A DNA stretch of 64,000 nucleotides, from contig NZ_CP046619.1 of NCBI RefSeq assembly GCF_009755725.1, forward strand, positions 2,108,001-2,172,000, in the 5' to 3' direction. Position 1 is the stretch's first letter, and every line of letters starts with the position of its first letter. Made by a program: the position numbers and the translations under genes. Of the stretch, positions 28,666-36,964 are shown in pieces. This DNA is from Diaminobutyricimonas sp. LJ205. Lineage in GTDB: Bacteria; Actinomycetota; Actinomycetes; Actinomycetales; Microbacteriaceae. The notes below the pieces were generated by a model that was not told where the DNA came from, searched no databases, and saw nothing but the letters and a program-made list of their open reading frames with translations.

Positions 28666-29547
28666 TCATAGGGCCTGTTTGGTGACGACCGCTTCGTGAG
28701 ACGGATACTCACCTGCGGGCTCAGCATGTTCCCCGGCGGCCGCCGGACGGTGTCCTCGTTTGGCCTGCTGAATGAGCTCATGGATGTGTGTGCGCAGCTC
28801 GCCGAACCGCTGTTCTGAGCGAGTATGGATCTGGTCTCGCTGGTCCGGCAGGTCAATGACGACGTCCTCCATGATCACCGTCGGGGAACTGGATAGCACG
28901 AGGACCCGCTGCCCCAGGTACACCGCCTCGTCAATGTCGTGGGTGACGAACAAGACGGTGACGCCTAGTCGATGCCACAGGGCACGCACGAGGTCTTCGA
29001 GGTCGGCGCGAGTTTGAGCGTCCACGGCAGCGAAGGGCTCATCCATGATCAGCACCTGAGGCTCGTAGGCCACTGCCCGAGCAATGGCAACACGTTGCTG
29101 CATCCCTCCGGAGAGCTGCCATGGATGCGCCGAGTGCACATCGTCGAGGCCAACGGCTTCAAGAGCTTCTGTCACCAGGCGTCGGCGTTCGGTTTTCGGC
29201 ACGCCCTTGTCCTTGAGCGGAAGCTCCACGTTCTGCCACACGGTCATCCACGGAAACAGGCTGCGACCGTATTCCTGGAACACCACCGCCATGCCCTGCG
29301 GAGATCCGACTACGCGCTTACCCTCGAGCAGCACCTCGCCGGATGTCACATCCATCAGGCCAGCGATGCACTTCAGCAGCGTCGTCTTGCCAGCCCCCGA
29401 TGGCCCCACTATGCAGACCAACTCACCGGGATTGATAGCAAAGGTCAGGTCGCGGACGGCCTCGACCATGCGGTCCTTGGTCTCGTAGACCTTCTTGAGT
29501 GCTCGAACCTCAAGGATCGCTGATTGATTGTGGGTCGCAGTGACCAT
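28666..29547 (-). CDS. TauB/SsuB-type ABC ATP-binding protein
   Basis: 293 aa, single ABC domain energising the importer encoded here. Walker A is GPSGAGKTT (about 43-51), signature LSGGMQQRVAIARA, Walker B VLIMDEPFAAVD, and the H-loop is VTHDIDEAVYLGQRVLVLSSSP, typical of the nitrate/sulfonate subfamily. The C-terminal tail of about 40 residues is extended and charged. Starts 3 bp after the second permease gene. Confidence 0.93.
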   Translation of the reverse strand: MVTATHNQSAILEVRALKKVYETKDRMVEAVRDLTFAINPGELVCIVGPSGAGKTTLLKCIAGLMDVTSGEVLLEGKRVVGSPQGMAVVFQEYGRSLFPWMTVWQNVELPLKDKGVPKTERRRLVTEALEAVGLDDVHSAHPWQLSGGMQQRVAIARAVAYEPQVLIMDEPFAAVDAQTRADLEDLVRALWHRLGVTVLFVTHDIDEAVYLGQRVLVLSSSPTVIMEDVVIDLPDQRDQIHTRSEQRFGELRTHIHELIQQAKRGHRPAAAGEHAEPAGEYPSHEAVVTKQAL

Positions 29548-29550
29548 GAG

Positions 29551-30339
29551 TCAGCCCTTTCGCTGCAGACGGCGCATCCCGGTGTACCAAGTCAGCACCC
29601 GGGCCTCGACGAGACGGAAAACCAGCGCCAGCAACACACCACAGACGCCGAGCAGGATGATGCCGCTCCACATCTGAGGAATGGCGAAACCGCGCTGGAA
29701 CTGAACAATGCTGAAGCCGATGCCATTGCTGGCCGCGAACATCTCACTGATCACCATCAGGATGATTCCGACAGACAGCGCCTGCCGGGCGCCAGCGACA
29801 ATGCGCGGGCTCGCGCCCCGCAGAATCAGGTGCCGGACGCGTGTGGAGCTACGCAGGCGGTAAACCTGTGCAGTGTCCAAGAGGACATCGTCGAGGCCAC
29901 GCACCCCCTCGATCGTGTTAAGCAGGATCGGCCAGACACATCCGGTGACAATGACGACCACCTTCATTTCGTCGCCAATCCCCGCAAACAGCATGATGAC
30001 GGGAATGAGCGCGGGTGGCGGGAGCGCGCGGAAGAACTCGAGCACCGGTTCCAACACTCGCCTAATGGTGCGGAAGACGCCGATCACGACTCCGAGTACC
30101 ACGCCCACCACCAGCGCCAACAGGTATCCCACGGCTAGCCGGCCGAGGCTGGGGAGTACATCAGCAAGGATTCGGCCCTCGAGCCAGGTCTCCGGGAACA
30201 CCTCGACAATCGTGCGCAACGGCGGCCAGAAGAAGTTCTGACTGCCTGCGGACGCGAACCACCACAGTCCGACCAGGAGGACCGGCAGCCCCAGGAACGT
30301 GAGGGCTTTCCTGGCCCCTTCGAGTCGTCGTCGCTTCAT
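29551..30339 (-). CDS. TauC/SsuC-type ABC permease, second subunit
   Basis: 262 aa, six predicted helices, BPD_transp_1 fold. The start is taken at ATG 30339, which overlaps the first permease's stop (ATGA) and has GGAGG upstream. The coupling loop is RLRSSTRVRHLILRGASPRIVAGARQALS. Differs substantially from the first permease, so the channel is probably a heterodimer rather than the homodimer usual for TauC/SsuC. Confidence 0.9.
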   Translation of the reverse strand: MKRRRLEGARKALTFLGLPVLLVGLWWFASAGSQNFFWPPLRTIVEVFPETWLEGRILADVLPSLGRLAVGYLLALVVGVVLGVVIGVFRTIRRVLEPVLEFFRALPPPALIPVIMLFAGIGDEMKVVVIVTGCVWPILLNTIEGVRGLDDVLLDTAQVYRLRSSTRVRHLILRGASPRIVAGARQALSVGIILMVISEMFAASNGIGFSIVQFQRGFAIPQMWSGIILLGVCGVLLALVFRLVEARVLTWYTGMRRLQRKG

Positions 30340-31151
30340 CGGGCCGCCTCCGCACGAATCGAGGGATGCCACCGCAGTACGCGGAGTTCACATGCCCTTG
30401 CCCCGAGATTGACTACGACCCCGATCAGGCCAGTCACCATCACAAGCGCGTACATGATCGACACCGCGCCGGAACTCTGGGCAACGGCAATCGAACGTCC
30501 AAGCCCGGGAGAGCCAATGATGAGTTCGCCCGTGACCTCGAGGATCAGGGCCACCGATGCCGCCAATCGGAGGCCGGTCATCACATATGGCAGAGCTGTT
30601 GGCCACGTCACGGTGCGAACCTGAGTCCACCGGGACAAGCGGTAGGAGCGCGCAGTCTCCCGCGCTACGGGATCCACATCTTGCGCCCCGTAGAGAACTT
30701 GCACGAGCATCTGCCAGAAGCTGGCATACACGACCAGCAACAGTGTGGAACGCATGTCCGGTCCGAACAGCAAGACTGCAAGCGGAATGAGCGCCACCGA
30801 CGGTATCGGTCGAAGGAACTCGATGGTTGTGGCGGTGGCGGCGCGCATGACCTGATTGCTGCCGATCAGGATGCCAAGAACGACACCTAACACAACGGCG
30901 ATGGCGAGTCCTGTTGCCCAGCCGCGCATCGTGTCCCCGAGTGCCAGCCAGAACTCTATGCTTCCGGCTTGACCGACCAACGCCGCGAGTATCTCGCTGA
31001 ACGGCGGCAGGAATCGCGGGTCAACCAGTCCGACCCTGGGCAGGATCTCGATGAGAGCAACTAACCCGAGCAGCCCAGCCAATCCCGGCCCCAAACGCCG
31101 CACTGGATTACGCCAGACCCGTGAGGGCACCCCCAATGTTGCGTTGGCCAT
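30336..31151 (-). CDS. TauC/SsuC-type ABC permease, first subunit
   Basis: 271 aa with six predicted helices. The coupling loop is YRLSRWTQVRTVTWPTALPYVMTGLRLA, and IEFLRPIPSVALIPLAVLLFGP matches the conserved segment of SsuC/TauC proteins. First gene of the permease-permease-ATPase unit, about 85 bp downstream of promoter box B. Confidence 0.92.
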   Translation of the reverse strand: MANATLGVPSRVWRNPVRRLGPGLAGLLGLVALIEILPRVGLVDPRFLPPFSEILAALVGQAGSIEFWLALGDTMRGWATGLAIAVVLGVVLGILIGSNQVMRAATATTIEFLRPIPSVALIPLAVLLFGPDMRSTLLLVVYASFWQMLVQVLYGAQDVDPVARETARSYRLSRWTQVRTVTWPTALPYVMTGLRLAASVALILEVTGELIIGSPGLGRSIAVAQSSGAVSIMYALVMVTGLIGVVVNLGARACELRVLRWHPSIRAEAAR

Positions 31152-31235
31152 GCATCCTCCGTCATTGGTTTAGAAGCACACCGACTGGACTCGGTGGGGG
31201 CCGCAAGCGGCAACTGAGGCCTTCACGCCTCAGAC

Positions 31236-31269
31236 GGACGCTACTGGAATATACGACTCTATTCAATAG
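31236..31269 (-). promoter_or_regulatory. Bipartite promoter/operator box, copy B
   Basis: Second copy of the element at 28459-28492: a 13-base block and a 10-base block identical between copies and the same 11-base spacing, while the spacer differs. It sits about 85 bp upstream of the first permease start. A 5-bp inverted repeat GAATA/TATTC is present in this copy only. Confidence 0.65.
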
Positions 31270-31361
31270 TGTTAATAAATTGGTTCCCAGTCGGTCAGGT
31301 TCGACGCGCCGCCACGACTCCGTGGACAACGGCGGGAGGCTCGTCTTTGGGGCCAGCCGGA

Positions 31362-31674
31362 CTAGTCCCCGGCTGTCCGTTCTGCGAGCGCGCGCCACGC
31401 GTCGAGCGAGTCGTCTTCGATCGCGCGTCGAGCCTCATCAACCTCGTCAGGAGTGACCAGTCCTTCGGCGACGGCCGACTCGATGTCGGCTGTCGAAAGC
31501 AGCACAGCGGCCAGCAGCACCCTCGGCGCTCACCGTGTCGCTCACCCGCTCGGCGAGCTGGGCCGTGGCATCCGCCCGCCGCTGTTCCGGTTGCACGGGG
31601 GCGCACGCGGTCAGGCTGATCGAAGCAGCAAGCAGCACAGCAATCAGTGCGGCACCGTGCCGCGGCGAACTCAT
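31362..31674 (-). pseudogene. Small lipoprotein gene with a frameshift
   Basis: The 5' part encodes a lipoprotein start (signal, lipobox LTAC near residue 24, then PEQRRADATAQLAERVSDTVSAEG). At about 31515-31522 the protein-like frame continues in another register, as VLLAAVLLSTADIESAVAEG and on to a stop at 31362. Staying in the first frame gives an Arg-rich tail (GRRRRTGHS) unlike a real protein. The break lies in a GCTG-rich run (GGTGCTGCTGGCCGCTGTGCTGC), a likely slippage or sequencing-error spot. The ATG overlaps the upstream stop (ATGA). Confidence 0.6.
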
Positions 31675-32507
31675 CGGTCGGACTTGCCGTTCCCGTGACC
31701 GTTGCCACCCTTATTGCCGTTATTGCCGTTGCCGTTGCCATTGCCGTTGCCGCGGTGGTCCGTCTTCTGGGCCTTGTTGCCCCGCTGGTCGGTCTCCGGG
31801 GCGTTCTGCCCCGTGCTCTCGGCTGCGGGAGCTTCCTCGACGGGCGCCGAAGTCTCATCGGGTTGCTCCTCCTCGACGGGCATTCCGGTCTTCTTCTCGA
31901 GCTGCGTGCGGGCGCGTTCGAGTTGCGCTGCGGCGTGTGCACCCTGTCGCTCGAGCTTGGCAAGAGCGGCCTCCTGCTCCTCCGCCGGCAGCGCGGAGAC
32001 ATCCCCCAGCTTGGCGGCGTGGCGAGCCTGCCAGGCCTGCACGTGGTTCACCCGCATGTCATAGCGGAACTGGTGCGCGCACAGATCAGCGCCGCCCTCC
32101 GCCGCTTCACGGCATTCGGCGAACTCAGCATGGATCGCATCGAAGGTCTCATGCCACTGCGCCGAGACTTCGTCCCAGCCGCGTGTCTGCTCTTCTAGCT
32201 CGTTGTCGAGTGCCTCGTCGATCTCAGCGTCGAGCTCCGACTCGGGATCGCCGACTGCGTCCTCGGCGAGCTGCTCCACCTGGGGTGCGATGATCCCGGC
32301 AGCGAGCGCCTCGGCGATGGCTGCGTCCAGGGCGGCCGCGAGCTCGGCATCCGGGGTGGTGACATCGAGCTTTTCCAGCGTGGATGCCGTGATCCACGAC
32401 GCCACTTCCTGGTCAGTGGCCGCGGCGGCGGGCGCTGCGACCAGCCCGGCTGAGGCGATGACCGCCAGCGCAATCGTCGCCGATCGTAAGGTTCCCCAAG
32501 TCTTCAC
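31671..32507 (-). CDS. Secreted protein with Asn/Gly-rich tail, unknown function
   Basis: About 278 aa. Start set at GTG 32507, with GGGGGA a few bases ahead. A Sec signal peptide ends at APAAAA. The mature part is acidic and helical (many Ala, Glu, Asp), with two Cys in FAECREAAEGGADLCAHQF that could pair. It ends in a low-complexity tail of about 35 residues built of NG, NK and GN units (about 244-275) and a basic end. Translationally coupled to the frameshifted lipoprotein gene. No family recognised. Confidence 0.75.
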   Translation of the reverse strand: MKTWGTLRSATIALAVIASAGLVAAPAAAATDQEVASWITASTLEKLDVTTPDAELAAALDAAIAEALAAGIIAPQVEQLAEDAVGDPESELDAEIDEALDNELEEQTRGWDEVSAQWHETFDAIHAEFAECREAAEGGADLCAHQFRYDMRVNHVQAWQARHAAKLGDVSALPAEEQEAALAKLERQGAHAAAQLERARTQLEKKTGMPVEEEQPDETSAPVEEAPAAESTGQNAPETDQRGNKAQKTDHRGNGNGNGNGNNGNKGGNGHGNGKSDR

Positions 32508-32637
32508 GTTTCCCCCAAACATGACGTATGCCGACAAGGTAACAGCTGCAGAGCCCGCCCCGCATCGGGGCCGGACAAACAGTTCGGGAACAGTGGCCGA
32601 GAACGCCGTGCAGTGATCGGTGATTTAGCATCGGCAC

Positions 32638-33297
32638 ATGCAGTCGGGCACAACGCGAGTCGAGGGCACGCTCGCGTCGTGGAACGAAGACCGCGGGTTC
32701 GGCTTCATCACGCCTGCTGACGGCGGGCCCCGCCTGTTCGTGCACGCCACCGGCTTCGAGAGCCGCGCGCAACGCCCGGAGCCCGGCGAACTGCTGCAGT
32801 TCGCGATCGAGCGCGACCAGGACGGCAAACCGCGGGCAATCCGCGTGCGGCGGCCGACGGTCGCACGGCCGAGCCCGAGCCGCCGCCCGGAATCCGCCGA
32901 GTACCGCGGACGCCGAGGCAAGCTCAATCTGGTTGCGCTGATGAGTGTCATCGCGTTTCTCGTGCTCTACGCCACAGTGCACCTTCTCTGGCCGGTGCCC
33001 TGGTGGGTCGCCGCGGTGTACGTCGGGACCAGCCTGCTGAGCGTCGCGATCTACGGCCTCGACAAGTCGGCCGCGACTGCTGGACGGTGGCGCATCTCCG
33101 AGAGCACCCTGCTGTCAATCGGTGTCATCGGCGGCTGGCCCGGCGCCGTCCTGGCGCAACAGTTCTTGCGGCACAAGACCAAGAAGGCATCGTTCCGGCG
33201 GGCGTTCTGGGCGACGGTGATCCTGAATGTGGTCGCGTTCGCATTCGCGACAACGCCGCTGCGCGAGCTGATCGTCGCGCGAGTGGTGGGCAGTTAA
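32638..33297 (+). CDS. Cold-shock domain fused to DUF1294 membrane domain
   Basis: 219 aa. Residues 5-72 form a cold-shock domain with the RNP1-like segment DRGFGFITP and LFVHATGF (RNP2). After an Arg/Pro-rich linker, three or four helices (about 99-115, 122-142, 160-175, 192-210) carry the DUF1294 signature YGLDKSAATAGRWRISESTLL...GGWPGAVLAQQFLRHKTKK. The fusion is known in bacteria; its role is not. Divergent from the secreted protein gene. Confidence 0.9.
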   Translation: MQSGTTRVEGTLASWNEDRGFGFITPADGGPRLFVHATGFESRAQRPEPGELLQFAIERDQDGKPRAIRVRRPTVARPSPSRRPESAEYRGRRGKLNLVALMSVIAFLVLYATVHLLWPVPWWVAAVYVGTSLLSVAIYGLDKSAATAGRWRISESTLLSIGVIGGWPGAVLAQQFLRHKTKKASFRRAFWATVILNVVAFAFATTPLRELIVARVVGS

Positions 33298-33447
33298 TTA
33301 CTGGTCGTCGTCCCGATGGTTGCGGAAGTAGCGCACGGCCTGCCAGATCAGCACCACGAAGCCGGTGATCGCGGCGATCCCGAACAATACGGCCACCCAG
33401 GCGGGGGTTCCCGCAGGCGCGGGAATCGGGAACAGCGGCAGGCTCAT
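33298..33447 (-). CDS. Small single-pass membrane protein
   Basis: 49 aa starting MSLPLFPIPAPAG. One helix (about 17-37) is followed by a basic-acidic tail ending HRDDDQ. The longer frame upstream of the chosen ATG is Arg-rich and overlaps nothing functional, so the short start is preferred. Stop codon directly abuts the convergent DUF1294 gene. Function unknown. Confidence 0.6.
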   Translation of the reverse strand: MSLPLFPIPAPAGTPAWVAVLFGIAAITGFVVLIWQAVRYFRNHRDDDQ

Positions 33448-33509
33448 GGTTTCACCGTAGCAACCCGGGTCGCAGTACACTCGGCGGCATCCGCGAGAAG
33501 GGCGATCCC

Positions 33510-33860
33510 ATGGCAACGGTGCCAACAACGATCGACGAGTACATCGCTTCGTTTCCCGATGACGCACGGCGCGCGCTCGAGCAGGTGCGCTCCGCTGTTC
33601 ACCGGGTGGTGCCGGATGCCACGGAGACGATCAAGTACGGTATGCCGACGTTCACGGGCGAGGGCCACCACAACGTGTACTTCGCCGGTTGGAAGACCCA
33701 TGTCGCCTTGTACGCGGTGCCCCCGTTGCCCGCCGAGCTTGAGACTCGGGTCGCGCCGCTACGGTCGGACAAGGACACCGTGAAGTTCCCGCTCAGTGAG
33801 CCGATGCCGGTGGAACTCGTCCAGGAAGTTGTCGCCGAACTAGTGAGACGTCACGACTGA
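33510..33860 (+). CDS. DUF1801 (YdhG-like) protein
   Basis: 116 aa. It has the family pattern TIDEYIASFPDDARRALEQVRSAVHRVVPDATETIKYGMPTF followed by YFAGWKTHVALYAVPP and the DKDTVKFPLSEPMP block. Family members are small alpha/beta proteins related to frataxin-like folds; biochemical role uncertain. Overlaps the end of the converging gene by 10 bp. Confidence 0.9.
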   Translation: MATVPTTIDEYIASFPDDARRALEQVRSAVHRVVPDATETIKYGMPTFTGEGHHNVYFAGWKTHVALYAVPPLPAELETRVAPLRSDKDTVKFPLSEPMPVELVQEVVAELVRRHD

Positions 33861-34474
33861 TACGGCGTCGCGAGAGCCCTGCGGTACTCATCTGGATCCG
33901 CCCTCGTGCTCGGCGAAACTGCTAAATGGCGTCGGGTGATCCGCTTCGCGAAGTACCCGGCGTAGGGCAGGACGACAATGCACTGCAGGCCGGTCTGCCA
34001 TGCCTCGATGAGCGCGGGAAGGCTGACGCGCTCGGGCGTCTCCTCGAGGGGCTGACCGAGAGGCGGCTCGAGCCCGCGGCTCCAGTCCGTGAACGACTCC
34101 TGGTCGATGCCGTCCATGCCGTACTCAACCTCCCAGCGCGGCGGCAGAGCGGGGTGCAGCGGCTGACCAGGCACCCAGATTGCGCGCATGTCCTCCGGGG
34201 TTGGGCGAGCGCTCGGGTCGTGCACGCCATACCAATCCCAGGCACGCGCCCATTCGCGCTGCCAACGCCGCTTCCACTCGTCGCGGCTCACGGTGTCGGG
34301 CATCACCGACCCACCCACGTCCGGCACGGGATCGAGTTCCGGGACAGCCGTCTCGCGGCCGACATCCCATGCCTGCCGGATGAACAGCAGCAGCTCCAGA
34401 TGATGCGGATTATCGACCGAGATGACCATGTCCCGCGGCCACGGATTCCCAGGGATCGGTTCGGTCGATCTCAT
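33851..34474 (-). CDS. Conserved-looking hypothetical protein, 207 aa
   Basis: Soluble, Trp- and Pro-rich protein (for example WKRRWQREWARAWDWYGVHDPSARPTPEDM near 68-97). No signal peptide or membrane helix. The preceding gene overlaps its ATG (ATGA), implying the two are co-translated. I do not recognise a family and assign no function. Confidence 0.75.
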   Translation of the reverse strand: MRSTEPIPGNPWPRDMVISVDNPHHLELLLFIRQAWDVGRETAVPELDPVPDVGGSVMPDTVSRDEWKRRWQREWARAWDWYGVHDPSARPTPEDMRAIWVPGQPLHPALPPRWEVEYGMDGIDQESFTDWSRGLEPPLGQPLEETPERVSLPALIEAWQTGLQCIVVLPYAGYFAKRITRRHLAVSPSTRADPDEYRRALATPYQS

Positions 34475-35007
34475 GACGATCCCTCCGGCGGATGGACGAG
34501 CAAGTCCACCCGTTCGGCGAGATATTTCTCGAAGGGGATTGCCGCGTCATCCGGAGCCGTCGCGCTCCACCGCACGAACGCGTCGTCGCCGCGCAGGAAC
34601 AGCGGACCGGTCGAGGAGCGCAGGATCTCGGCATCCAGCAGGATCTCGTGAGCATCGAAATTAACCGTTTCCCCGTGTTCGAATGGTCCGCGAAACGCGG
34701 CCGCGCGATGATCGCGGCGGTGCTCGGCGGAGACCGACTGGTAGCCCGGATATCCCGGTGGCACCGCCCGGGTGGTCGCGCCGACCGCATACAGGGCACC
34801 CGCCCGATCCAGCAGGAACACGCCAAGCCGCCACGCCCGTCCGAGCGAGCGCATCGCCGCCTGGCGGTTGATCATCAACACCCGGCGCGGCGGAACGAAC
34901 TCGGCGAGCGCCTCGTCTCGCGCGCCGCCCTGCTCGAGTGCGGCGACAGCCCCGGCCAGCTCGCGCCGCAGCCGCTCGATCACCGGGTCATCCTGTGCAT
35001 CGCTCAC
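34471..35007 (-). CDS. Hypothetical protein, 178 aa
   Basis: Soluble protein. The middle resembles a small beta-barrel or PNPase-like scaffold (VFLLDRAGALYAVGATTRAVPPGYPGYQS). The C-terminus contains FLRGDDAFVRWSATAPDDAAIPFEKYLAERVDLLVHPP. Translationally coupled to the downstream gene at 33851-34474, so the pair probably act together. No family assigned. Confidence 0.75.
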   Translation of the reverse strand: MSDAQDDPVIERLRRELAGAVAALEQGGARDEALAEFVPPRRVLMINRQAAMRSLGRAWRLGVFLLDRAGALYAVGATTRAVPPGYPGYQSVSAEHRRDHRAAAFRGPFEHGETVNFDAHEILLDAEILRSSTGPLFLRGDDAFVRWSATAPDDAAIPFEKYLAERVDLLVHPPEGSS

Positions 35008-35046
35008 CTGGCTACCTCACCACGCCGGACTTCCGCGAGGCAAGGA

Positions 35047-36084
35047 TCAGCCCCGCGACCAGGCGAGCAGCTGCTCCAACGGCCAGGTCGTCACGATCCG
35101 CTCGGCGGGCACCCCATTGGCGGCCGCCCGTTCGGCGCCACCTGCGGCGAACGCGAGGTGGCCGGGCGCATGCGCGTCAGTGTCGATGCTGAACAGGCAA
35201 CCGGCCTCGAGCGCGAGCTGGATGAGCTCGTCGGGCGGATCCTGCCGTTCCGGCCGGGAGTTGATCTCGACCGCGACGTTGTTCTCGGCGCAGGCCGCGA
35301 ACACGGTCTCGGCATCGAACTCGGACGGCGGGCGGGTGCCCCGCGAGCCGGTGATCAGACGGCCGGTGCAGTGGCCGAGCACGTTGGTGTGCGGGTGCCG
35401 GATGCCTCGAAGCATCCGTTCGGTCATGGTGGCCCGATCCGCGCGCAGCTTCGAATGGACGCTGGCGACCACCACATCAAGCCGGCCGAGCATGTCCGAG
35501 GTTTGGTCCAGCTCCCCCGTTTCGAGGATGTCGACCTCGATGCCAGTCAGCAGTGTGAAGTCATCGATGTTGGCGTTGATGCCGGCGACCACGTCGAGCT
35601 GTTCGATGAGCCGCTCGGAACTGAGCCCGTTCGCGATGGTCAGGTTCGGGGAGTGGTCGGTGAGCGCGAGGTAACTCCTGCCGAGGGTGCGGGCGGCCTG
35701 CACCATCAGTTCGATCGGCGTCGTCCCGTCGGACCATTCGCTGTGGGAGTGCAGGTCGCCGCGCAGCGCCTTGTAGAGTTCCGCGGCCGGGCCAGTCAGC
35801 GTCTGCGCGTTGCGACTGCGAAGGTTCTCCAGATACTCCGGCACGTCGCCGGCGAGGGCCTGGCCGATCACCTCGTAACTGCGCGAGCCGATGCCTTTCA
35901 TGCTCTTCAGTCGCCCGTCGGCGGCGCGGCTGGCGAGTTCGTCGGGGTCCAGCGTTGCGGCTGCCGCGGCTGCCTTGCGGAAGGCCTGCACCTTGAAGGA
36001 TGGCGCCAGTTCGCGTTCCAGCCAGAATGCGATCTCGTTCAACGCGTCGACGGGGTCCATTCCCCTATCTTCCAGCCGCGGCAT
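35047..36084 (-). CDS. PHP-domain phosphoesterase with helix-hairpin-helix N-terminus
   Basis: 345 aa from the first ATG (337 aa from ATG 36060). The N-terminal 100 residues resemble the Pol X/HhH region (KSMKGIGSRSYEVIGQALAG is a helix-hairpin-helix). The PHP domain follows, with metal-binding motifs DLHSHSEWSDG (about 109-119), ALTDHS, a GIEVDI strand, ASVHSK and NVLGHCTGR. The final DTDAH motif is near residue 302. This is the C-terminal half of bacterial Pol X without the polymerase domain, so a DNA-repair or nucleotide phosphoesterase role is likely. Confidence 0.88.
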   Translation of the reverse strand: MPRLEDRGMDPVDALNEIAFWLERELAPSFKVQAFRKAAAAAATLDPDELASRAADGRLKSMKGIGSRSYEVIGQALAGDVPEYLENLRSRNAQTLTGPAAELYKALRGDLHSHSEWSDGTTPIELMVQAARTLGRSYLALTDHSPNLTIANGLSSERLIEQLDVVAGINANIDDFTLLTGIEVDILETGELDQTSDMLGRLDVVVASVHSKLRADRATMTERMLRGIRHPHTNVLGHCTGRLITGSRGTRPPSEFDAETVFAACAENNVAVEINSRPERQDPPDELIQLALEAGCLFSIDTDAHAPGHLAFAAGGAERAAANGVPAERIVTTWPLEQLLAWSRG

Positions 36085-36187
36085 CCCTCAGCCCAGACGT
36101 TGATCGGCTGAAGACCCCTTGGCGAGCGGCAGCTGCTGAAGCATCGGCCATCGCGAACGCGGCGGCGCCAACCGGGCCGCGAGGACT

Positions 36188-36886
36188 CTAGCTGGTGGCA
36201 CCCGACCGCGCGTGATACCTCTCGACTCGCTCCTTGATCCCGAGCAGCATCTTGCGTTCCATCAGGTACTGGCCGGGCTCAAGCAACGCTCGCACCGCGG
36301 CACCGATGGCCGGGGAGTCGTAGGCGACCCGGGTGCGGGTGATCAACCGTGTTGAGGTATCGCCCACCGGCTTCAGCACGAAGGTCCACGACACCTCGAC
36401 GGTGCGTTCCGGCCTGGGAGCCGCCGCGGCGACGAACTTTCCGGTGGATGCGTCGACCGTGCCCCCAAGCGAGAGCACCGACTCACGCTCCAGCATCCGC
36501 ACCGGAATGCCATCGTTGTTCTCACCCCACGGGATCACGTCACCGACCTGCAGGTTCTGAAACTCCGGCAGGATCCTGCGGGACCGCTCGGGGTCCGCGC
36601 CGACGGCTTTCTCGCTTTGGTCATAGGAATAGAATCCCGCTCGGCCATACCCGATCTGCACCAGCCACGGCCATACCTCGGCTGGCGTCGCGCGGATGGT
36701 GACCGCCCGCGTCGTCTGCATCTTGGGTTGACTCACCAACGCGTCGCCCGGCAGAACGGCCGAGACCTCGGCGTCGTCACTCCCCCAGCGCAATTGCTTC
36801 GGTCGGACGTACTTCGCATATCCGACAGCCGCGATGATCGGAATCGCCACCACCGCGATCGCCTTCGCTACCGTGCTTCCACTCAT
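36188..36886 (-). CDS. SRPBCC-family membrane-anchored protein
   Basis: 232 aa. Start is ATG 36886 with TGAGG about 7 bases before. One N-terminal helix (about 6-22) is followed by an SRPBCC/START-like domain (TIRATPAEVWPWLVQIGYGRAGFYSYD, and TRLITRTRVAYDSP near the end). Such proteins often bind hydrophobic ligands; ligand unknown. Follows, with a 78-bp gap, another single-pass membrane protein on the same strand. Confidence 0.82.
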   Translation of the reverse strand: MSGSTVAKAIAVVAIPIIAAVGYAKYVRPKQLRWGSDDAEVSAVLPGDALVSQPKMQTTRAVTIRATPAEVWPWLVQIGYGRAGFYSYDQSEKAVGADPERSRRILPEFQNLQVGDVIPWGENNDGIPVRMLERESVLSLGGTVDASTGKFVAAAAPRPERTVEVSWTFVLKPVGDTSTRLITRTRVAYDSPAIGAAVRALLEPGQYLMERKMLLGIKERVERYHARSGATS

Positions 36887-36964
36887 AACAGACCTCACTT
36901 CGCCGTTTGCGCACACCCTACGCCGCACCGGAAGGCCACGACCAGCCATGCCGTCGACCTCGGA

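Noticed and set aside
27345-31151. Naming the importer as taurine, sulfonate or nitrate specific
   Set aside because: Subfamily motifs do not fix the ligand and no catabolic genes are nearby.
34492-36111. Plus-strand frame of 539 codons opposite PHP and neighbouring genes
   Set aside because: Antisense shadow; the minus-strand proteins have clear motifs and coupled starts.
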